This document shows positions 35,925 to 45,807 of a stretch of 52,324 nt of DNA, piece by piece (within the stretch, counting starts at the first letter, position 1; every line of letters begins with the position of its first letter). The position numbers and the translations under genes were made by a program. The notes below the pieces were generated by a model. It did not search any database. It was not told the origin of the DNA and saw only the letters and a program-made list of their open reading frames with translations. This DNA comes from Xenococcus sp. PCC 7305 (GTDB lineage: Bacteria > Cyanobacteriota > Cyanobacteriia > Cyanobacteriales > Xenococcaceae). Where the stretch lies: contig NZ_ALVZ01000198.1 of NCBI RefSeq assembly GCF_000332055.1, positions 1 to 52,324 of the forward strand, written 5' to 3'.

Positions 35925-38249
35925 TCACTCGATCTTCTCCATCGAGATATTTTGAGAAATAATTTTAGTTCCTTTCATGTCGAGGAATTTTACCGCCAGA
36001 GTTGGTTTCGTTCCTCCATTGAGAATATGAGTAACTTGTCCTTCGCCAAACTCTTTATGCAAAACGCGATCGCCGACTGACCAGTCAATAGCAGTCTCAA
36101 CCTCACCAGCCTCTTCCTTTTGCCGACGACGACGATAACTAGATTTAGTAATATTACTAGAGATCAAATCCTCGGGAATTTCCTTCAGAAATTGGGAAGA
36201 AACCGCGGGTTCTCGATAACCCCAAAGGCGACGTTCCCTAGTATAAGTTAAAAATAATTGTTCCTCGGCACGAGTGATCCCTACATAGCACAAGCGACGT
36301 TCTTCTTCTAGTTGTAGAGGATCTTGAAGCGTACGACTATGAGGTAACAAACCCTGCTCCATACCGACAAGGAAAACGATAGGAAATTCTAAACCTTTGG
36401 CCGAATGAAGAGTCATTAGAGAAACTTTTTCATCTCCTTCCTCCAAATCATCTAAGTCTGAAGCTAATGCAGCACTTGATAAAAATGCCTCTAAACTAGT
36501 TTCCTCATTGTCTTCCTGGAACTGAGTAATCGCATTATATAATTCGTGAATATTCGCCAAACGATTATCCGCTTCATCCGTACCTTGTTCTTTTAAAACA
36601 TCGACATATCCCGATTGTTCCATCACATAATCGAGAATTTCAGCTGCGGTGTATGATTCTAATTTACTTTTGGTTGTTTTAATTAAATCTACAAATTTGC
36701 CAACAGATTTGGCCGCCCTTCCCGACATTGTATTGACCGAAGTTTCATCACTTAAAATTTCCCACAGAGGAACGCCCAATTGTTGTGCGGCATCAGTCAA
36801 AGAGGTAATAGTTGTTTTGCCAATTCCTCGACGAGGGGTATTAATAATGCGTAGCAAACTAACAGTATCATCGGGGTTAACGAGCAATCTCAAATAGGAC
36901 AAGGCATCTTTGATTTCCTTGCGATCGTAAAACTTCAAGCCTCCAACAATATTGTAGGGAACATTACCTTGAATCAACAGATCTTCAAAAGGACGAGACT
37001 GGGCATTTGTCCGATACAAAATGGCAAAAGCACCCCAATTTAATTCGGGATTATCCTTGACTAAAGAGGTAATTTGTTTAACCACAAACTTGGCTTCTTG
37101 TTGCTCTTCTTCTGCCTTATGGAGATAAATTTGTTCTCCTACTCCTCTAGTCGGCTTCAATATTTTCTCAATCCGTTGGCTATTATGATCTATCAGTGCA
37201 TTCGCCGCTTGGATAATATTTTCTCGGGAACGATAATTCTCTTCCAATTTGATCATACTTCTCGTATCATCATCAGGTAATCCGTCCCCAAAATCCTGTT
37301 GAAAATTAAGTAAAATAGTAAAATCAGCTAACCTAAAAGAATATATAGACTGATCGGCATCTCCTACCACGAAAAGCGATCGCCCTCGCCAATCCCATTC
37401 TTGCTTATTAGGTTCATTATTAGTACTCAGAAGTCTGACAATATCATATTGAATGCGATTGGTGTCCTGGTATTCGTCAACTAAAATATGTTGAAATTGA
37501 CTGTACCAATAGCCGAGTAAAGATTCATTTTGCTGAAATAATTTGACGGGAATTAAAATCAAATCATCAAAATCCAAAGCATTATTGGCAGCTAGTTGAG
37601 ACTGATATTCGTTATAAACTTCGGCAATTATGCGGCCGCGATAGCCTGGTTCTTGCTTGAGGAACTCTTGAGGAGTTAAACCCTGATTTTTGGCATTACT
37701 AATTGCATAGCGTACCTTACGTGGCTCAAATTTTTTATCATCCAAATTCAATTGCTTGGTGACAATATTCTTCATCAGATTCTGCACATCTGATTCATCA
37801 AAAATAGAAAAATTTTGTTTCCAAGTACGTCCTTTTTCATCTTGGTACTTGTTAATGTCGAGACGTAAAATGCGAGCAAATAAACTATGGAAAGTTCCCA
37901 TCCATAGAGGCTTAGTAATCTTTTTATATATTTTAGAACGTATTTTTTTTTGTTCGTATTCTGGTAAAACCTCTAATTGTTGACCATGAATTTCTTGCGC
38001 CAAATCTTGAGAGAAAATATTCTCAATGCGCTCTCGCATTTCCTTGGCTGCTTTATTTGTGAAGGTGACTGCTAAAATATTTTCTGGATCTACACCGTGA
38101 TGACGAATTAAATTGGCAATCCGATAAGTTAAAGCTCTTGTTTTACCTGAGCCTGCTCCTGCGACGACTAACATCGGCCCAAACAAATGTTCTACCGCGT
38201 TACGTTGAGAGGGATTGAGATGGCTGAGAAATTCTGTACTGGCGGTCAT
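35925..38249 (-). CDS. pcrA: UvrD/PcrA-type DNA helicase
   Basis: The start is set at ATG 38249 (MTASTEFLSHLNPSQRNAVEH), as related proteins begin here; 29 further upstream codons are AT-rich and not family-like. This gives 774 residues, a superfamily 1A helicase for nucleotide excision and mismatch repair and for clearing replication forks. Motifs: Q-motif LNPSQRNAV, Walker A VAGAGSGKT, DEYQDTN, VGDADQSIYSFR, and VSLMTLHSAKGLEFPIVFLVG. The C-terminal tail with WSVGDRVLHKEFGEGQVTHI is the RNA polymerase-binding Tudor-like fold found in PcrA. Confidence 0.96.
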   Translation of the reverse strand: MTASTEFLSHLNPSQRNAVEHLFGPMLVVAGAGSGKTRALTYRIANLIRHHGVDPENILAVTFTNKAAKEMRERIENIFSQDLAQEIHGQQLEVLPEYEQKKIRSKIYKKITKPLWMGTFHSLFARILRLDINKYQDEKGRTWKQNFSIFDESDVQNLMKNIVTKQLNLDDKKFEPRKVRYAISNAKNQGLTPQEFLKQEPGYRGRIIAEVYNEYQSQLAANNALDFDDLILIPVKLFQQNESLLGYWYSQFQHILVDEYQDTNRIQYDIVRLLSTNNEPNKQEWDWRGRSLFVVGDADQSIYSFRLADFTILLNFQQDFGDGLPDDDTRSMIKLEENYRSRENIIQAANALIDHNSQRIEKILKPTRGVGEQIYLHKAEEEQQEAKFVVKQITSLVKDNPELNWGAFAILYRTNAQSRPFEDLLIQGNVPYNIVGGLKFYDRKEIKDALSYLRLLVNPDDTVSLLRIINTPRRGIGKTTITSLTDAAQQLGVPLWEILSDETSVNTMSGRAAKSVGKFVDLIKTTKSKLESYTAAEILDYVMEQSGYVDVLKEQGTDEADNRLANIHELYNAITQFQEDNEETSLEAFLSSAALASDLDDLEEGDEKVSLMTLHSAKGLEFPIVFLVGMEQGLLPHSRTLQDPLQLEEERRLCYVGITRAEEQLFLTYTRERRLWGYREPAVSSQFLKEIPEDLISSNITKSSYRRRRQKEEAGEVETAIDWSVGDRVLHKEFGEGQVTHILNGGTKPTLAVKFLDMKGTKIISQNISMEKIE

Positions 38250-38401
38250 AGAAGCTAACAACAACAGTTTTAGTATGTTTATATTACCGTAGATAGGATA
38301 TTCCTTTGTATTTTTAAAGTTGAGAAATATCCTCAAAACCAGAAATCTCAGTCACAGCAGTTGTTTCTATTCGCAACTTCGATAATAAATAATCAAAAGC
38401 A

Positions 38402-38440
38402 GCAGCAACTCTCATGGTGAAAAAAATAGAGAATTGCTGC
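38402..38440 (-). terminator. hairpin downstream of the RTX gene
   Basis: 12-base arms with one mismatch (GCAGCAACTCTC / GAGAATTGCTGC) and on the minus strand TGCTTTTG after it. A probable weak terminator for the RTX gene ahead of pcrA. Confidence 0.5.
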
Positions 38441-38474
38441 GGTATCTTAAAGTTTTACTTTGAACGCATACGAC

Positions 38475-40775
38475 CTATGCAAATAGGAAATTATCAGCGG
38501 TTAAATCTCCAACAGCAACATTTTCTAGAGTAACTGAATCATCACCACCGAAGTCGATGACTGTATTATTGCCATTCTGCGTTGTCGCACCAAGAACTTG
38601 ATCAACATTGTTATAGAACAGACTGACATCCAAGATATCGATACTCTCAAAATCAGTTACGATATCCAAACCAGAATCAACTCCAAAACTGAAAGTATCA
38701 GACCCATGACTACCAGTTAGAGTATCGTTTCCTGCACCACCGATCAGGGTATCATTTCCCCCACCAGCTATAACCTGGACATTTTCGCTGGAATTTTGCA
38801 CAAAAAGATCATTGCCTTCTCCTAGTTGGACTGCACCATCTAAGCTGCCATTATTTTCGATAATAATTTGACCATTAGCACCAGCCGCATCGATCGCCAA
38901 ACCATTGCCACCACTAATAGTTCCATAATTAATGATTTCACCGCTAAAGATAATTCCTTCCTCAATCAGAATTCCCGCTTCAGTTTCCGATTGAATGAGA
39001 TCTCCAGCCTCATTAATAATCTCGCCACTAAAAGTCGATTCAGTTAGTCCCGAACCGACAAATAGCCGTATTCCAGCTCCAACATTTTCCGTCCCACGAC
39101 CATAAATCGAACCACTATTAATAATATTCACTGAGGTTTCAAGATCATCAATCCCTTCTCCAAAACCATCTGCTGAGCCAACTTGAACCGAAATTCCACT
39201 ACCAGAATTTTCTTCTCCAGCATCAATAAGACCAGTGTTGTTGATCGTAATATTATCCCCAGTACCATCTATATAAACAGTCCCGTTGCGTTGATTACCA
39301 GTTCCTAGAACCGAGCCAGTATTATTGAACAGAATATTGTCACCGTCTAAGTTGACAGCCCGACTGCCAGAAGAAATAGAACCAGAGTTATTAATAGTCA
39401 GATTATGATCGGCATTCCCGATATACAAACCGTTGCGAGGCCCTGTAATTACATTTTCATTGTTAATATAGCCATCGAATCCCACGCCATCTTCTACAAC
39501 AACGCCACCAAGAAAACCCACATTGACTTCTGCTGAAATAAAACCAGTATTCGTCAAAGATCCAGTTATTGTAGCTTCGGGGGAACCAGAGCCATTAAAA
39601 AAGCGAAGGCCACTAGAGCCATTAGCACTTAAACGGCCTTCGCCAGGAGCAAACTCTGCTTGTCCACGACCAATAATCGAGCCGCTGTTGAATATATTGA
39701 TGGATTCACTTATAGAATCTTCGCTAGCTGAGCCAGCTTGTATAGTTACACCGTCACCTAAATTTCCCTCACCAGCATCAATAAGACCAGTATTATTAAT
39801 CGTAATATTGTCACCAGTACCATCTATATAGACAGTCCCGTTACGTTGATTTCCCGTTCCCAGAACTAAGCCAGTATTATTGAACAGAATATTGTTGCCA
39901 TCTAGGTTGACAGCTCGACTACCAGAAGTGATGGAACCAGCATTATTAATAGTCAGATTATGATTGGCATTCCCGATATACAAACCGTTGCGGGGCCCTG
40001 TAATTAAACCTTCGTTATCAATGTAGCCATCGAATCCCACGCCATCTTCTACAACAACACCACCAAGAAAACCCACATTTACTTCTGCTGAAATAAAACC
40101 AATGTTGCTCAAAGAGCCCGTTACTGTGGCTTCAGGGGAAACAGAGCCATTAAAAAAGCGAACGCCGCTAGAACCATTAGCACTTAAACGGCCTTCGCCA
40201 GGAGCAAACTCTGCTTGTCCACGACCAATAATCGAGCCACTGTTAAAGATATTGATAGATTCACTTAGAGAATCTTCGCTGGTCGCCCCGACTTGTGTTG
40301 ATAGGCCATCTCCTGTATTCCCTTCTCCCGAATCGATAAGATGTTGATTATCAAGAGTAACATCATCCACTGTTCCATCAATATAAACTGTACCGTTGCG
40401 TTGGTTGTCAGTACCGATAATGGAACCTGTATTTTCTAGGGTAATTCCATCTCCATCGTCTAATTGAATCGCACGACTATTAGAGGCGATGGTTCCGTGA
40501 TTAGTCAGATTAAAGTAATCTCCATCGGAGTCGATACCGTTAAAATCTCCAAAAATATTGCCAGAGTTAAGAATCTCGACTTGATTACCCAATGATTGAA
40601 TTGCTGTATTGCCATCATCAGGAGCGGAGATTTCGCCTGTGGGCGTAACGATGAGTTGAGCATTATTTCCTGGAATATTTACTGCGGGTTGTCCTGCGAT
40701 CGCGATGACACTGTTGGAGATAGTTACAGTCTGTTCATCTTCGACAATGATTGGGCTTTCTAGTTGTTCTGTCAT
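38475..40775 (-). CDS. RTX repeat protein with beta-helix repeats
   Basis: A 766-residue protein without a signal peptide, as expected for type I secretion. Most of it is a repetitive right-handed beta-helix: the NQRNGTVYIDG motif returns at residues 124, 309 and 494, a period of 185 residues. Units run about 90-274, 275-459 and a partial third. Asn-rich ladders (ITINNTG, LTINNSG) fit a beta-helix adhesin or S-layer-like protein. The C-terminus has hemolysin-type calcium nonapeptides (GGGNDTLIGGAGNDTL, 671-686) followed by a final domain ending DNFLFA, the type I secretion signal region. No transporter gene is nearby. It is acidic throughout. Confidence 0.88.
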   Translation of the reverse strand: MTEQLESPIIVEDEQTVTISNSVIAIAGQPAVNIPGNNAQLIVTPTGEISAPDDGNTAIQSLGNQVEILNSGNIFGDFNGIDSDGDYFNLTNHGTIASNSRAIQLDDGDGITLENTGSIIGTDNQRNGTVYIDGTVDDVTLDNQHLIDSGEGNTGDGLSTQVGATSEDSLSESINIFNSGSIIGRGQAEFAPGEGRLSANGSSGVRFFNGSVSPEATVTGSLSNIGFISAEVNVGFLGGVVVEDGVGFDGYIDNEGLITGPRNGLYIGNANHNLTINNAGSITSGSRAVNLDGNNILFNNTGLVLGTGNQRNGTVYIDGTGDNITINNTGLIDAGEGNLGDGVTIQAGSASEDSISESINIFNSGSIIGRGQAEFAPGEGRLSANGSSGLRFFNGSGSPEATITGSLTNTGFISAEVNVGFLGGVVVEDGVGFDGYINNENVITGPRNGLYIGNADHNLTINNSGSISSGSRAVNLDGDNILFNNTGSVLGTGNQRNGTVYIDGTGDNITINNTGLIDAGEENSGSGISVQVGSADGFGEGIDDLETSVNIINSGSIYGRGTENVGAGIRLFVGSGLTESTFSGEIINEAGDLIQSETEAGILIEEGIIFSGEIINYGTISGGNGLAIDAAGANGQIIIENNGSLDGAVQLGEGNDLFVQNSSENVQVIAGGGNDTLIGGAGNDTLTGSHGSDTFSFGVDSGLDIVTDFESIDILDVSLFYNNVDQVLGATTQNGNNTVIDFGGDDSVTLENVAVGDLTADNFLFA
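39399..40508. repeat. 555-base tandem repeat inside the RTX gene
   Basis: Two full copies (about 39954-40508 and 39399-39953) and a partial third down to about 39201. Stretches such as the region around 39618-39690 and 40170-40240 are almost identical in bases, including silent positions, which suggests recent duplication or gene conversion. Confidence 0.8.
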
Positions 40776-41000
40776 GACTTATATATCAAAAGGTATTGAT
40801 TGAGAGATAGTGTTGTTTGAATATCCAACTTATTTGAACATGGTAATTATTCTGCGATTAGGACTTGAACTCTTGATGAATTGGTTATTAGAAAAAATTA
40901 GAAAAATTTCAGCTGATTATCATATTTAACTCTTAGCTAGCAGATTAAATTATGTTTTGTCTATATAATTGTTCCAGCCCAATAGCTAAAGAAATCCCAT

Positions 41001-41381
41001 ATGCTCACTAATGAAAAGAAATTTGCTATTTTAGAAGCTGTTAATAAAGCAAGTGAATCCTGGAAATTGGCTTTTAATTCAGGTGATGCTGCTGGTTGTG
41101 CAAGCCAATATGAAAAAGATGCTGTGATGCATGCCAGACCTTTTGGCATTTTTACTGGAACTGAGGAAATTCAGGGTTTTTGGCAAAAGTTGATTGATGA
41201 TGGTTTTGCAAATGTTGATTACATTGAGCCTAATATAGAAATTGTTGATGAAGTGAGTGCGGTGCTCACATCTGGGTGGAAAATGAATAAAGCTCAAGGG
41301 GTTATTCATAAAGAGCTTTGGGTATTGCAGTCAGATGGCACAGCAAAATTACGCGAGGATGATTTTGAAGCCCAGGGTTAG
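41001..41381 (+). CDS. SnoaL-like / NTF2-fold protein
   Basis: A 126-residue protein with the cone-shaped NTF2/SnoaL fold pattern: an N-terminal helix (VNKASESWKLAFNSGDAAGCASQY), the YEKDAVMHARPFGIFTGTEEIQGFW segment, then long strands ending KELWVLQSDGTAKLREDDFEAQ. Related proteins are isomerases, cyclases or unknown ligand binders. Acidic and basic residues line the presumed pocket (D62-like, H47-like), but the catalytic role is unproven. It is divergent from the RTX gene and convergent with the DUF1338 gene. Confidence 0.72.
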   Translation: MLTNEKKFAILEAVNKASESWKLAFNSGDAAGCASQYEKDAVMHARPFGIFTGTEEIQGFWQKLIDDGFANVDYIEPNIEIVDEVSAVLTSGWKMNKAQGVIHKELWVLQSDGTAKLREDDFEAQG

Positions 41382-41509
41382 TAAACTACTCAGTAGAACG
41401 TTTTAGATTTAATTCGAGCTCAATATTTTGTTACATAGTTAAGTCTTTTCTTATTTGCCTACTTATAATAATAACCATCAACCCCAATCACATTGATTAA
41501 TTGCAATAT

Positions 41510-42454
41510 TCAGTTAACTTTCCCCTCTCTTATAGCCTTTGTCATATCAAAAAGATTTTGTGCTTGAGGGGCAATAAAACCTTCAAAAAGACTTTTCTTT
41601 CCAGTCTTATCTTCTCTAAAATATCTCTGGGCTAGTTCATAATAAGCATAGCTCCAGAGTATTTGCTCCGGCTCTCCTTGCTCATCAAGAACTGTTACCG
41701 GTTCAACCACAGCATGGGTCGCTGTTTGTTTTAATCCGCTAGTCGGCCCCCCTTCAAAGCTATCTTTCATCGGTACATCTTGACTAGCCAAAGCTTGAGC
41801 CGTGGTCTCGATATCAGGATAGGTCGGAGTATTTTGCCGATTAATATAAGCTGTGAAGTGATTAACTCCATAGCCGTGTAACAGAACCCAAGCTCCATAT
41901 TGACTTACTTTATTTACGGCTTCTACTATTGTGCGTTTCGGAGGTAACCAAGGGCTAGTAAAGACAGGAACTAAAGCTTGAGCAATTTTTTTATAATCTT
42001 TCTCTGATGCCAGGGATGATTGTTGCAGAGACGATGGATCGAAAAACGAACCCGATCGCACAGTGTCTTGAATCGCGAGGATAAGAGATGGTGGTAATTG
42101 CTCCACAATCAGTTCACTAATAAAGAGTTTTGGTAAATCCAACTCATCTTGTGCCGGATGTCGATAGTGACGAGCATAAAGATTGCGATCTCTGAATTCA
42201 TATTCCCCTGCCACCTCGTAACCTAACCATTTAACAATCTTTTCTAGATAGGGAATTCCTAAATTGACGGATCTAGATACGCTAGATTGACTATCCACAA
42301 TCAATCGCAAAGAACGGAAAGCAATATGATCATTCGCCACCATGCCCCCCGCATCTTGAATCATCGTTTCATAGATTTGGGCATAGCTAACACGTTGACG
42401 ATAGATTTCCCAGAGTTGAGCCCATAGTTCTTGGGCAAGATAGGGTGAGTTCAT
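41510..42454 (-). CDS. hglS: DUF1338 protein, 2-oxoadipate dioxygenase/decarboxylase (HglS-type)
   Basis: A 314-residue member of the DUF1338 branch of the VOC superfamily. HglS of Pseudomonas converts 2-oxoadipate and O2 to D-2-hydroxyglutarate with Fe(II). The likely metal ligands are H43 in NDHIAFRSLR, H199 in YGVNHFTAYIN and E273 in YAYYELAQRYF; R47, four residues after the first His, matches the substrate-binding Arg of HglS. The first four bases overlap the end of the aminotransferase gene, so translation is coupled. With the upstream aldehyde dehydrogenase this points to lysine or aminoadipate breakdown. Plant and bacterial relatives exist; a cyanobacterial function is inference. Confidence 0.88.
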   Translation of the reverse strand: MNSPYLAQELWAQLWEIYRQRVSYAQIYETMIQDAGGMVANDHIAFRSLRLIVDSQSSVSRSVNLGIPYLEKIVKWLGYEVAGEYEFRDRNLYARHYRHPAQDELDLPKLFISELIVEQLPPSLILAIQDTVRSGSFFDPSSLQQSSLASEKDYKKIAQALVPVFTSPWLPPKRTIVEAVNKVSQYGAWVLLHGYGVNHFTAYINRQNTPTYPDIETTAQALASQDVPMKDSFEGGPTSGLKQTATHAVVEPVTVLDEQGEPEQILWSYAYYELAQRYFREDKTGKKSLFEGFIAPQAQNLFDMTKAIREGKVN

Positions 42455-43767
42455 GAGTAGTTTTTGAATATTTCATGGAGAATATTGAGGGCAACGGCAA
42501 TTTGTTCAGAAGTTATTACCAGAGGCGGACAAAAGCGAATTGCGGATTTGCCACAACCAAGGAGTATTAGACCCTGATAAAAAGCGTCTTGGAGAATGTG
42601 ATCGCGCTTAGCTGGATCTGGTTGCCCCTGTTGGTTCCAAATGTCGATCGCAAGCATTAATCCCTTACCGTGAGGCTGGGAAATAAAAGGATAATCAGAA
42701 GCTAATCGCGTTAAGCCTTCCTCTAGCTCTAGACCTCGTTCCCGAGCATTCTCGATTAAGCCATCTTCCAGCAATTTTAAGGTAACATTGGCCGCAGCAC
42801 AGGCTACTGGATTGCCACCAAAAGTATTGGCATGGGAGCCAGGTGGCCAGGTCATAATCTCTGGACGAGATAAAATAGCGCCCAAGGGTAAACCACTAGC
42901 AATTCCTTTGGCTAGAGTGATAATATCGGGCATAACATTCCAATGTTCAACCGCAAAAAGCTTACCTGTGCGTCCCATCCCAGATTGCACTTCGTCGAGA
43001 ATCAGAAGTATATTATGGCGATCGCAAATTTCTCTTAACCTTTCTAAAAAACCATCGACCGGTACGATATATCCGCCCTCTCCCTGGATTGCTTCTACCA
43101 CAACAGCTGCTACATCCGAGGGCGGCAGCATCGAAGTAAAAAGCTGTTTTTCTAGGTAATCTAAACTCTCATGAGTGCCATAGGGAATATGGGTGACCCC
43201 AGGAACTAAAGGCCCAAATCCTTGGCATTGAACTGACTTAGAGCCAGTCAGCGACATTGCGCCATAGGTACGTCCATGAAAGCCTCCGACAAAAGCAATC
43301 ACTCGCCAACGCTGGGTATAATACCTTGCTAACTTTAACGCTCCCTCCAAAGATTCTGCACCAGAATTGGTAAACAAGACTCGGGCTTTAGCACCTTGAG
43401 CAGTTTGGGGAAAAGGCGCTCTGGCAGCTATGGTTTCTGCTAGTTGTGCGAGGGGTTCGTAATAGAAATCAGCGCCGCACATATGTAATAGCTTGGCTGA
43501 TTGCTCTTGAATTGCCTGAACCACCTGAGGATGGGCATGACCAGTCGCCGCCACTGCAATTCCTGCGGTCAAATCTAAAAAAATATTGCCATCGACATCT
43601 TCGATCAGACAACCTAAACCTCTCTCGACAACTAGGGGATATTCTCTGGTATAAGAAGGAGACGTCACAGCGCGATCGCGATCAATAATTGCTTTGGCTT
43701 TGGGCCCAGGCAGTGAAGTTATTAACTTGGGGGATTCTATATTGTGAGATTTGGTTATAGTAAACAT
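42451..43767 (-). CDS. class III PLP aminotransferase (lysine/omega-amino acid type candidate)
   Basis: A 438-residue fold type I PLP enzyme. NSGAES (134-139), DEVQSGMGRTG (258-268) and the PLP lysine K287 in TLAKGIASGLPLG are clear. The opening GPKAKAIIDRDRAV, VERGLGCLIEDVDGN and the closing LLGCGKSAIRFCPPLVI place it near 4-aminobutyrate, ornithine and lysine omega-transaminases and the related archaeal omega-aminotransferase/racemase group. It is not a typical ArgD. Between an aldehyde dehydrogenase and HglS, it could transfer the lysine 6-amino group, or 2-aminoadipate nitrogen, to 2-oxoglutarate. The substrate is not proven. Confidence 0.85.
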   Translation of the reverse strand: MFTITKSHNIESPKLITSLPGPKAKAIIDRDRAVTSPSYTREYPLVVERGLGCLIEDVDGNIFLDLTAGIAVAATGHAHPQVVQAIQEQSAKLLHMCGADFYYEPLAQLAETIAARAPFPQTAQGAKARVLFTNSGAESLEGALKLARYYTQRWRVIAFVGGFHGRTYGAMSLTGSKSVQCQGFGPLVPGVTHIPYGTHESLDYLEKQLFTSMLPPSDVAAVVVEAIQGEGGYIVPVDGFLERLREICDRHNILLILDEVQSGMGRTGKLFAVEHWNVMPDIITLAKGIASGLPLGAILSRPEIMTWPPGSHANTFGGNPVACAAANVTLKLLEDGLIENARERGLELEEGLTRLASDYPFISQPHGKGLMLAIDIWNQQGQPDPAKRDHILQDAFYQGLILLGCGKSAIRFCPPLVITSEQIAVALNILHEIFKNYS

Positions 43768-43771
43768 TTTT

Positions 43772-43806
43772 TAAGTAATAAGTAATGAGTAATTAGTAAT
43801 AAGTAA
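43772..43806. repeat. AAGTAAT short tandem repeat
   Basis: Heptamer array of the same type as at 33-64, immediately upstream of the aminotransferase start, inside the operon gap. Confidence 0.8.
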
Positions 43807-43869
43807 ATTTCTAACGGGCTTTCTCCTTAATCCTTAAGGATTTAAAATCCCTTATCTGAACAAGAGAAC

Positions 43870-43900
43870 TTCTGCCATCTGCCATCTGCCCTCTGCCCTC
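43870..43900. repeat. CTGCCAT short tandem repeat
   Basis: TCTGCCATCTGCCATCTGCC-type units between the aldehyde dehydrogenase and aminotransferase genes. They may form a weak transcript stem with the GGCAGA copies elsewhere. Confidence 0.8.
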
Positions 43901-43906
43901 GTTTAG

Positions 43907-45400
43907 TTATCTATTGTCAATTTGAGCTCGTTGTAACTGGCCTGAAAAATCGACATAGACAGTTTTCCAATCCGAGAAAATATCTAATGCCGCACTACCG
44001 GCTTCTCGATGACCGTTCCCAGTAGCTTTGACCCCGCCAAAAGGTAGATGAACTTCTGCTCCAATAGTGGGACCATTAATATAAGTAATGCCAGCTTCAA
44101 TATCTCGCATTGCTTGGAAAGCCCGATTAACATTCTGGGTATAAACCGCCGAAGAAAGACCGTAGCGAGAGTCATTGAGAACCGCGATCGCCTCTTCAAA
44201 TGATTTCACTTCTATTAGTGAAACCACTGGGCCAAAAATTTCTTCCTGAGCCACCCTCATCTGAGATGTCACATTATCCAGAATGGTAGGTTCAAAGAAA
44301 TAACCTTGTTCTAATCCTGAACCCTGAGCCACCTTCCCTCCAGTAAGAACAGTCGCACCTTCCTCTCTAGCTACTTCTAGATAATGTTTAACTCGATTTA
44401 ACTGAGCCTCATTGATCAAAGGGCCAACATCAGTATTAGGATTAGTTCCTGCACCTAACTGTAATTTGCTGGTTTTTTCTAAAAGTTTTGACGTAAAATC
44501 AGCTTTAATATCCCGATGTAAAATTAGACGACTTGTGGCAGTGCAACGTTGTCCTGTTGTACCAAAAGCTCCCCAGATCGCACCTTCTAGGGCTAGCTCC
44601 AGATTTGCATCTTCCATCACAATCTGGGCATTTTTCCCTCCCATTTCCAGGGAAACTCGCTTATGACTTCGTCCGCAAATCGCTGCCACTTCAGCTCCAG
44701 TTTGCGACGAGCCAGTAAAAGAAACTAGGTCAATTTCAGGATGGGTAGTCAAGCTCTGACCAACTTCTGGCCCTGAACCATGAACTAAGTTAAAAACTCC
44801 TGGCGGCACTCCCGCATCAGCAAAAATTTCGGTCAGGAGAGTTGCGCAGGCAGAAACATCTTTAGCTGGTTTAAAAACTATAGTATTGCCACATACCAGA
44901 GCCGGTAATGCTTTCCAGCAAGGAATCGCTACGGGAAAATTCCAGGGAGTTATTAAAGCAGCAACCCCAATCGGCATGCGCATAGTCATGGCAAATTTGT
45001 TGCTTAATTCTGAAGGAGTAGTCTGGCCAAATAAACGACGACCTTCTCCTGCATAATAAAAAGCGCAATCAATTCCTTCCTGGACATCTCCTTGGGCTTC
45101 GGTCAAAACTTTGCCCATTTCTCGACTCATAACAGAAGCTAGTTCTTCTTTGCGAGACGATAATCCTTGACCAATTTGATGAATGATTTCTGAGCGGACA
45201 GGTGCCGGAACTAGCCTCCAAGACAGATAAGCTTGTCGAGCAGCAACAACCGCAGCCTGGACATCAGCTTCACTAGATAAAGGTACATTAGCAATGCATT
45301 CACCCCAGTTAGCAGGATTCAGACTCTCAAAAAATTTTCCCGATTGAGCCGATCTCCACTGTCCGTTAATGTAATTGCGACAAGTGAGTGGTTTATTCAC
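43907..45400 (-). CDS. NAD(P)-dependent aldehyde dehydrogenase, aminoadipate-semialdehyde candidate
   Basis: A 497-residue ALDH superfamily enzyme. The active-site residues are N154 (PWNFP), E252 (LEMGGK) and C286 (GQRCTA). Strand and loop marks are [10 protein letters not shown] and FTGSSQTG. The end is [23 protein letters not shown]-type, as in semialdehyde and other C5-C6 aldehyde oxidisers. The start is GTG at 45400, since a full AAGGAGG lies eight bases upstream. It is the first gene of the cluster with the aminotransferase and HglS, so aminoadipate semialdehyde is a sensible substrate. A general aldehyde detoxification role is the alternative. Confidence 0.9.
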   Translation of the reverse strand: MNKPLTCRNYINGQWRSAQSGKFFESLNPANWGECIANVPLSSEADVQAAVVAARQAYLSWRLVPAPVRSEIIHQIGQGLSSRKEELASVMSREMGKVLTEAQGDVQEGIDCAFYYAGEGRRLFGQTTPSELSNKFAMTMRMPIGVAALITPWNFPVAIPCWKALPALVCGNTIVFKPAKDVSACATLLTEIFADAGVPPGVFNLVHGSGPEVGQSLTTHPEIDLVSFTGSSQTGAEVAAICGRSHKRVSLEMGGKNAQIVMEDANLELALEGAIWGAFGTTGQRCTATSRLILHRDIKADFTSKLLEKTSKLQLGAGTNPNTDVGPLINEAQLNRVKHYLEVAREEGATVLTGGKVAQGSGLEQGYFFEPTILDNVTSQMRVAQEEIFGPVVSLIEVKSFEEAIAVLNDSRYGLSSAVYTQNVNRAFQAMRDIEAGITYINGPTIGAEVHLPFGGVKATGNGHREAGSAALDIFSDWKTVYVDFSGQLQRAQIDNR

Positions 45401-45807
45401 CGAACTAGCCTCCTTGAGCTGGAGATTATATAAATCTTATGAGGCTAGCACAAGCCAACAGTAGCAGGCTAAGCTAACCCTCTACCCATAAAATTCGCTT
45501 CCAGCATAGCAACAAGATATCCAATTTGGGGTCTCACAATACACAAAGCAGATATTTTGTCAAAATAATATTTAAATCGTTGATGTCTAGTTAGCTTTCC
45601 TTTCCAATTATAAAGGGTTCCTTAGTGAGTTTGCCTTGGCGTCTTACCTCGACGCTTAATCGTAGCTTCACTGCAATCAGCAATTCCTCAATTAATAACT
45701 ATTCGAGGATAATATCAGTGGAAAGATGTCAAGTTTATGCAACTTAGCAGTTATAATCAATAATGTGTAAGAGTACAAATAATATACATCTTTAGTTTAG
45801 GTCACTA
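45401..45807. promoter_or_regulatory. divergent regulatory region
   Basis: 407 bases between the catabolic cluster and the DUF760 gene. The cluster's AAGGAGG ribosome binding site is at 45409-45415 on the minus strand. TATAAT at 45752-45757 could be the plus -10 of the DUF760 transcript, although no good -35 is seen. A small GCGTC / GACGC stem lies at 45639-45655. No gene. Confidence 0.5.

Noticed and set aside
39523-40347. plus-strand Pro-rich frames
   Set aside because: Shadows of the repeated RTX gene in the opposite strand.
39201-40508. CRISPR array
   Set aside because: The repeats are 555 bases, in frame and inside an RTX gene; there are no short repeats with unique spacers.
42451-43767. 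Acetylornithine aminotransferase (argD)
   Set aside because: Overall fold fits, but the N- and C-terminal marks and the gene context favour an omega-amino acid transaminase.
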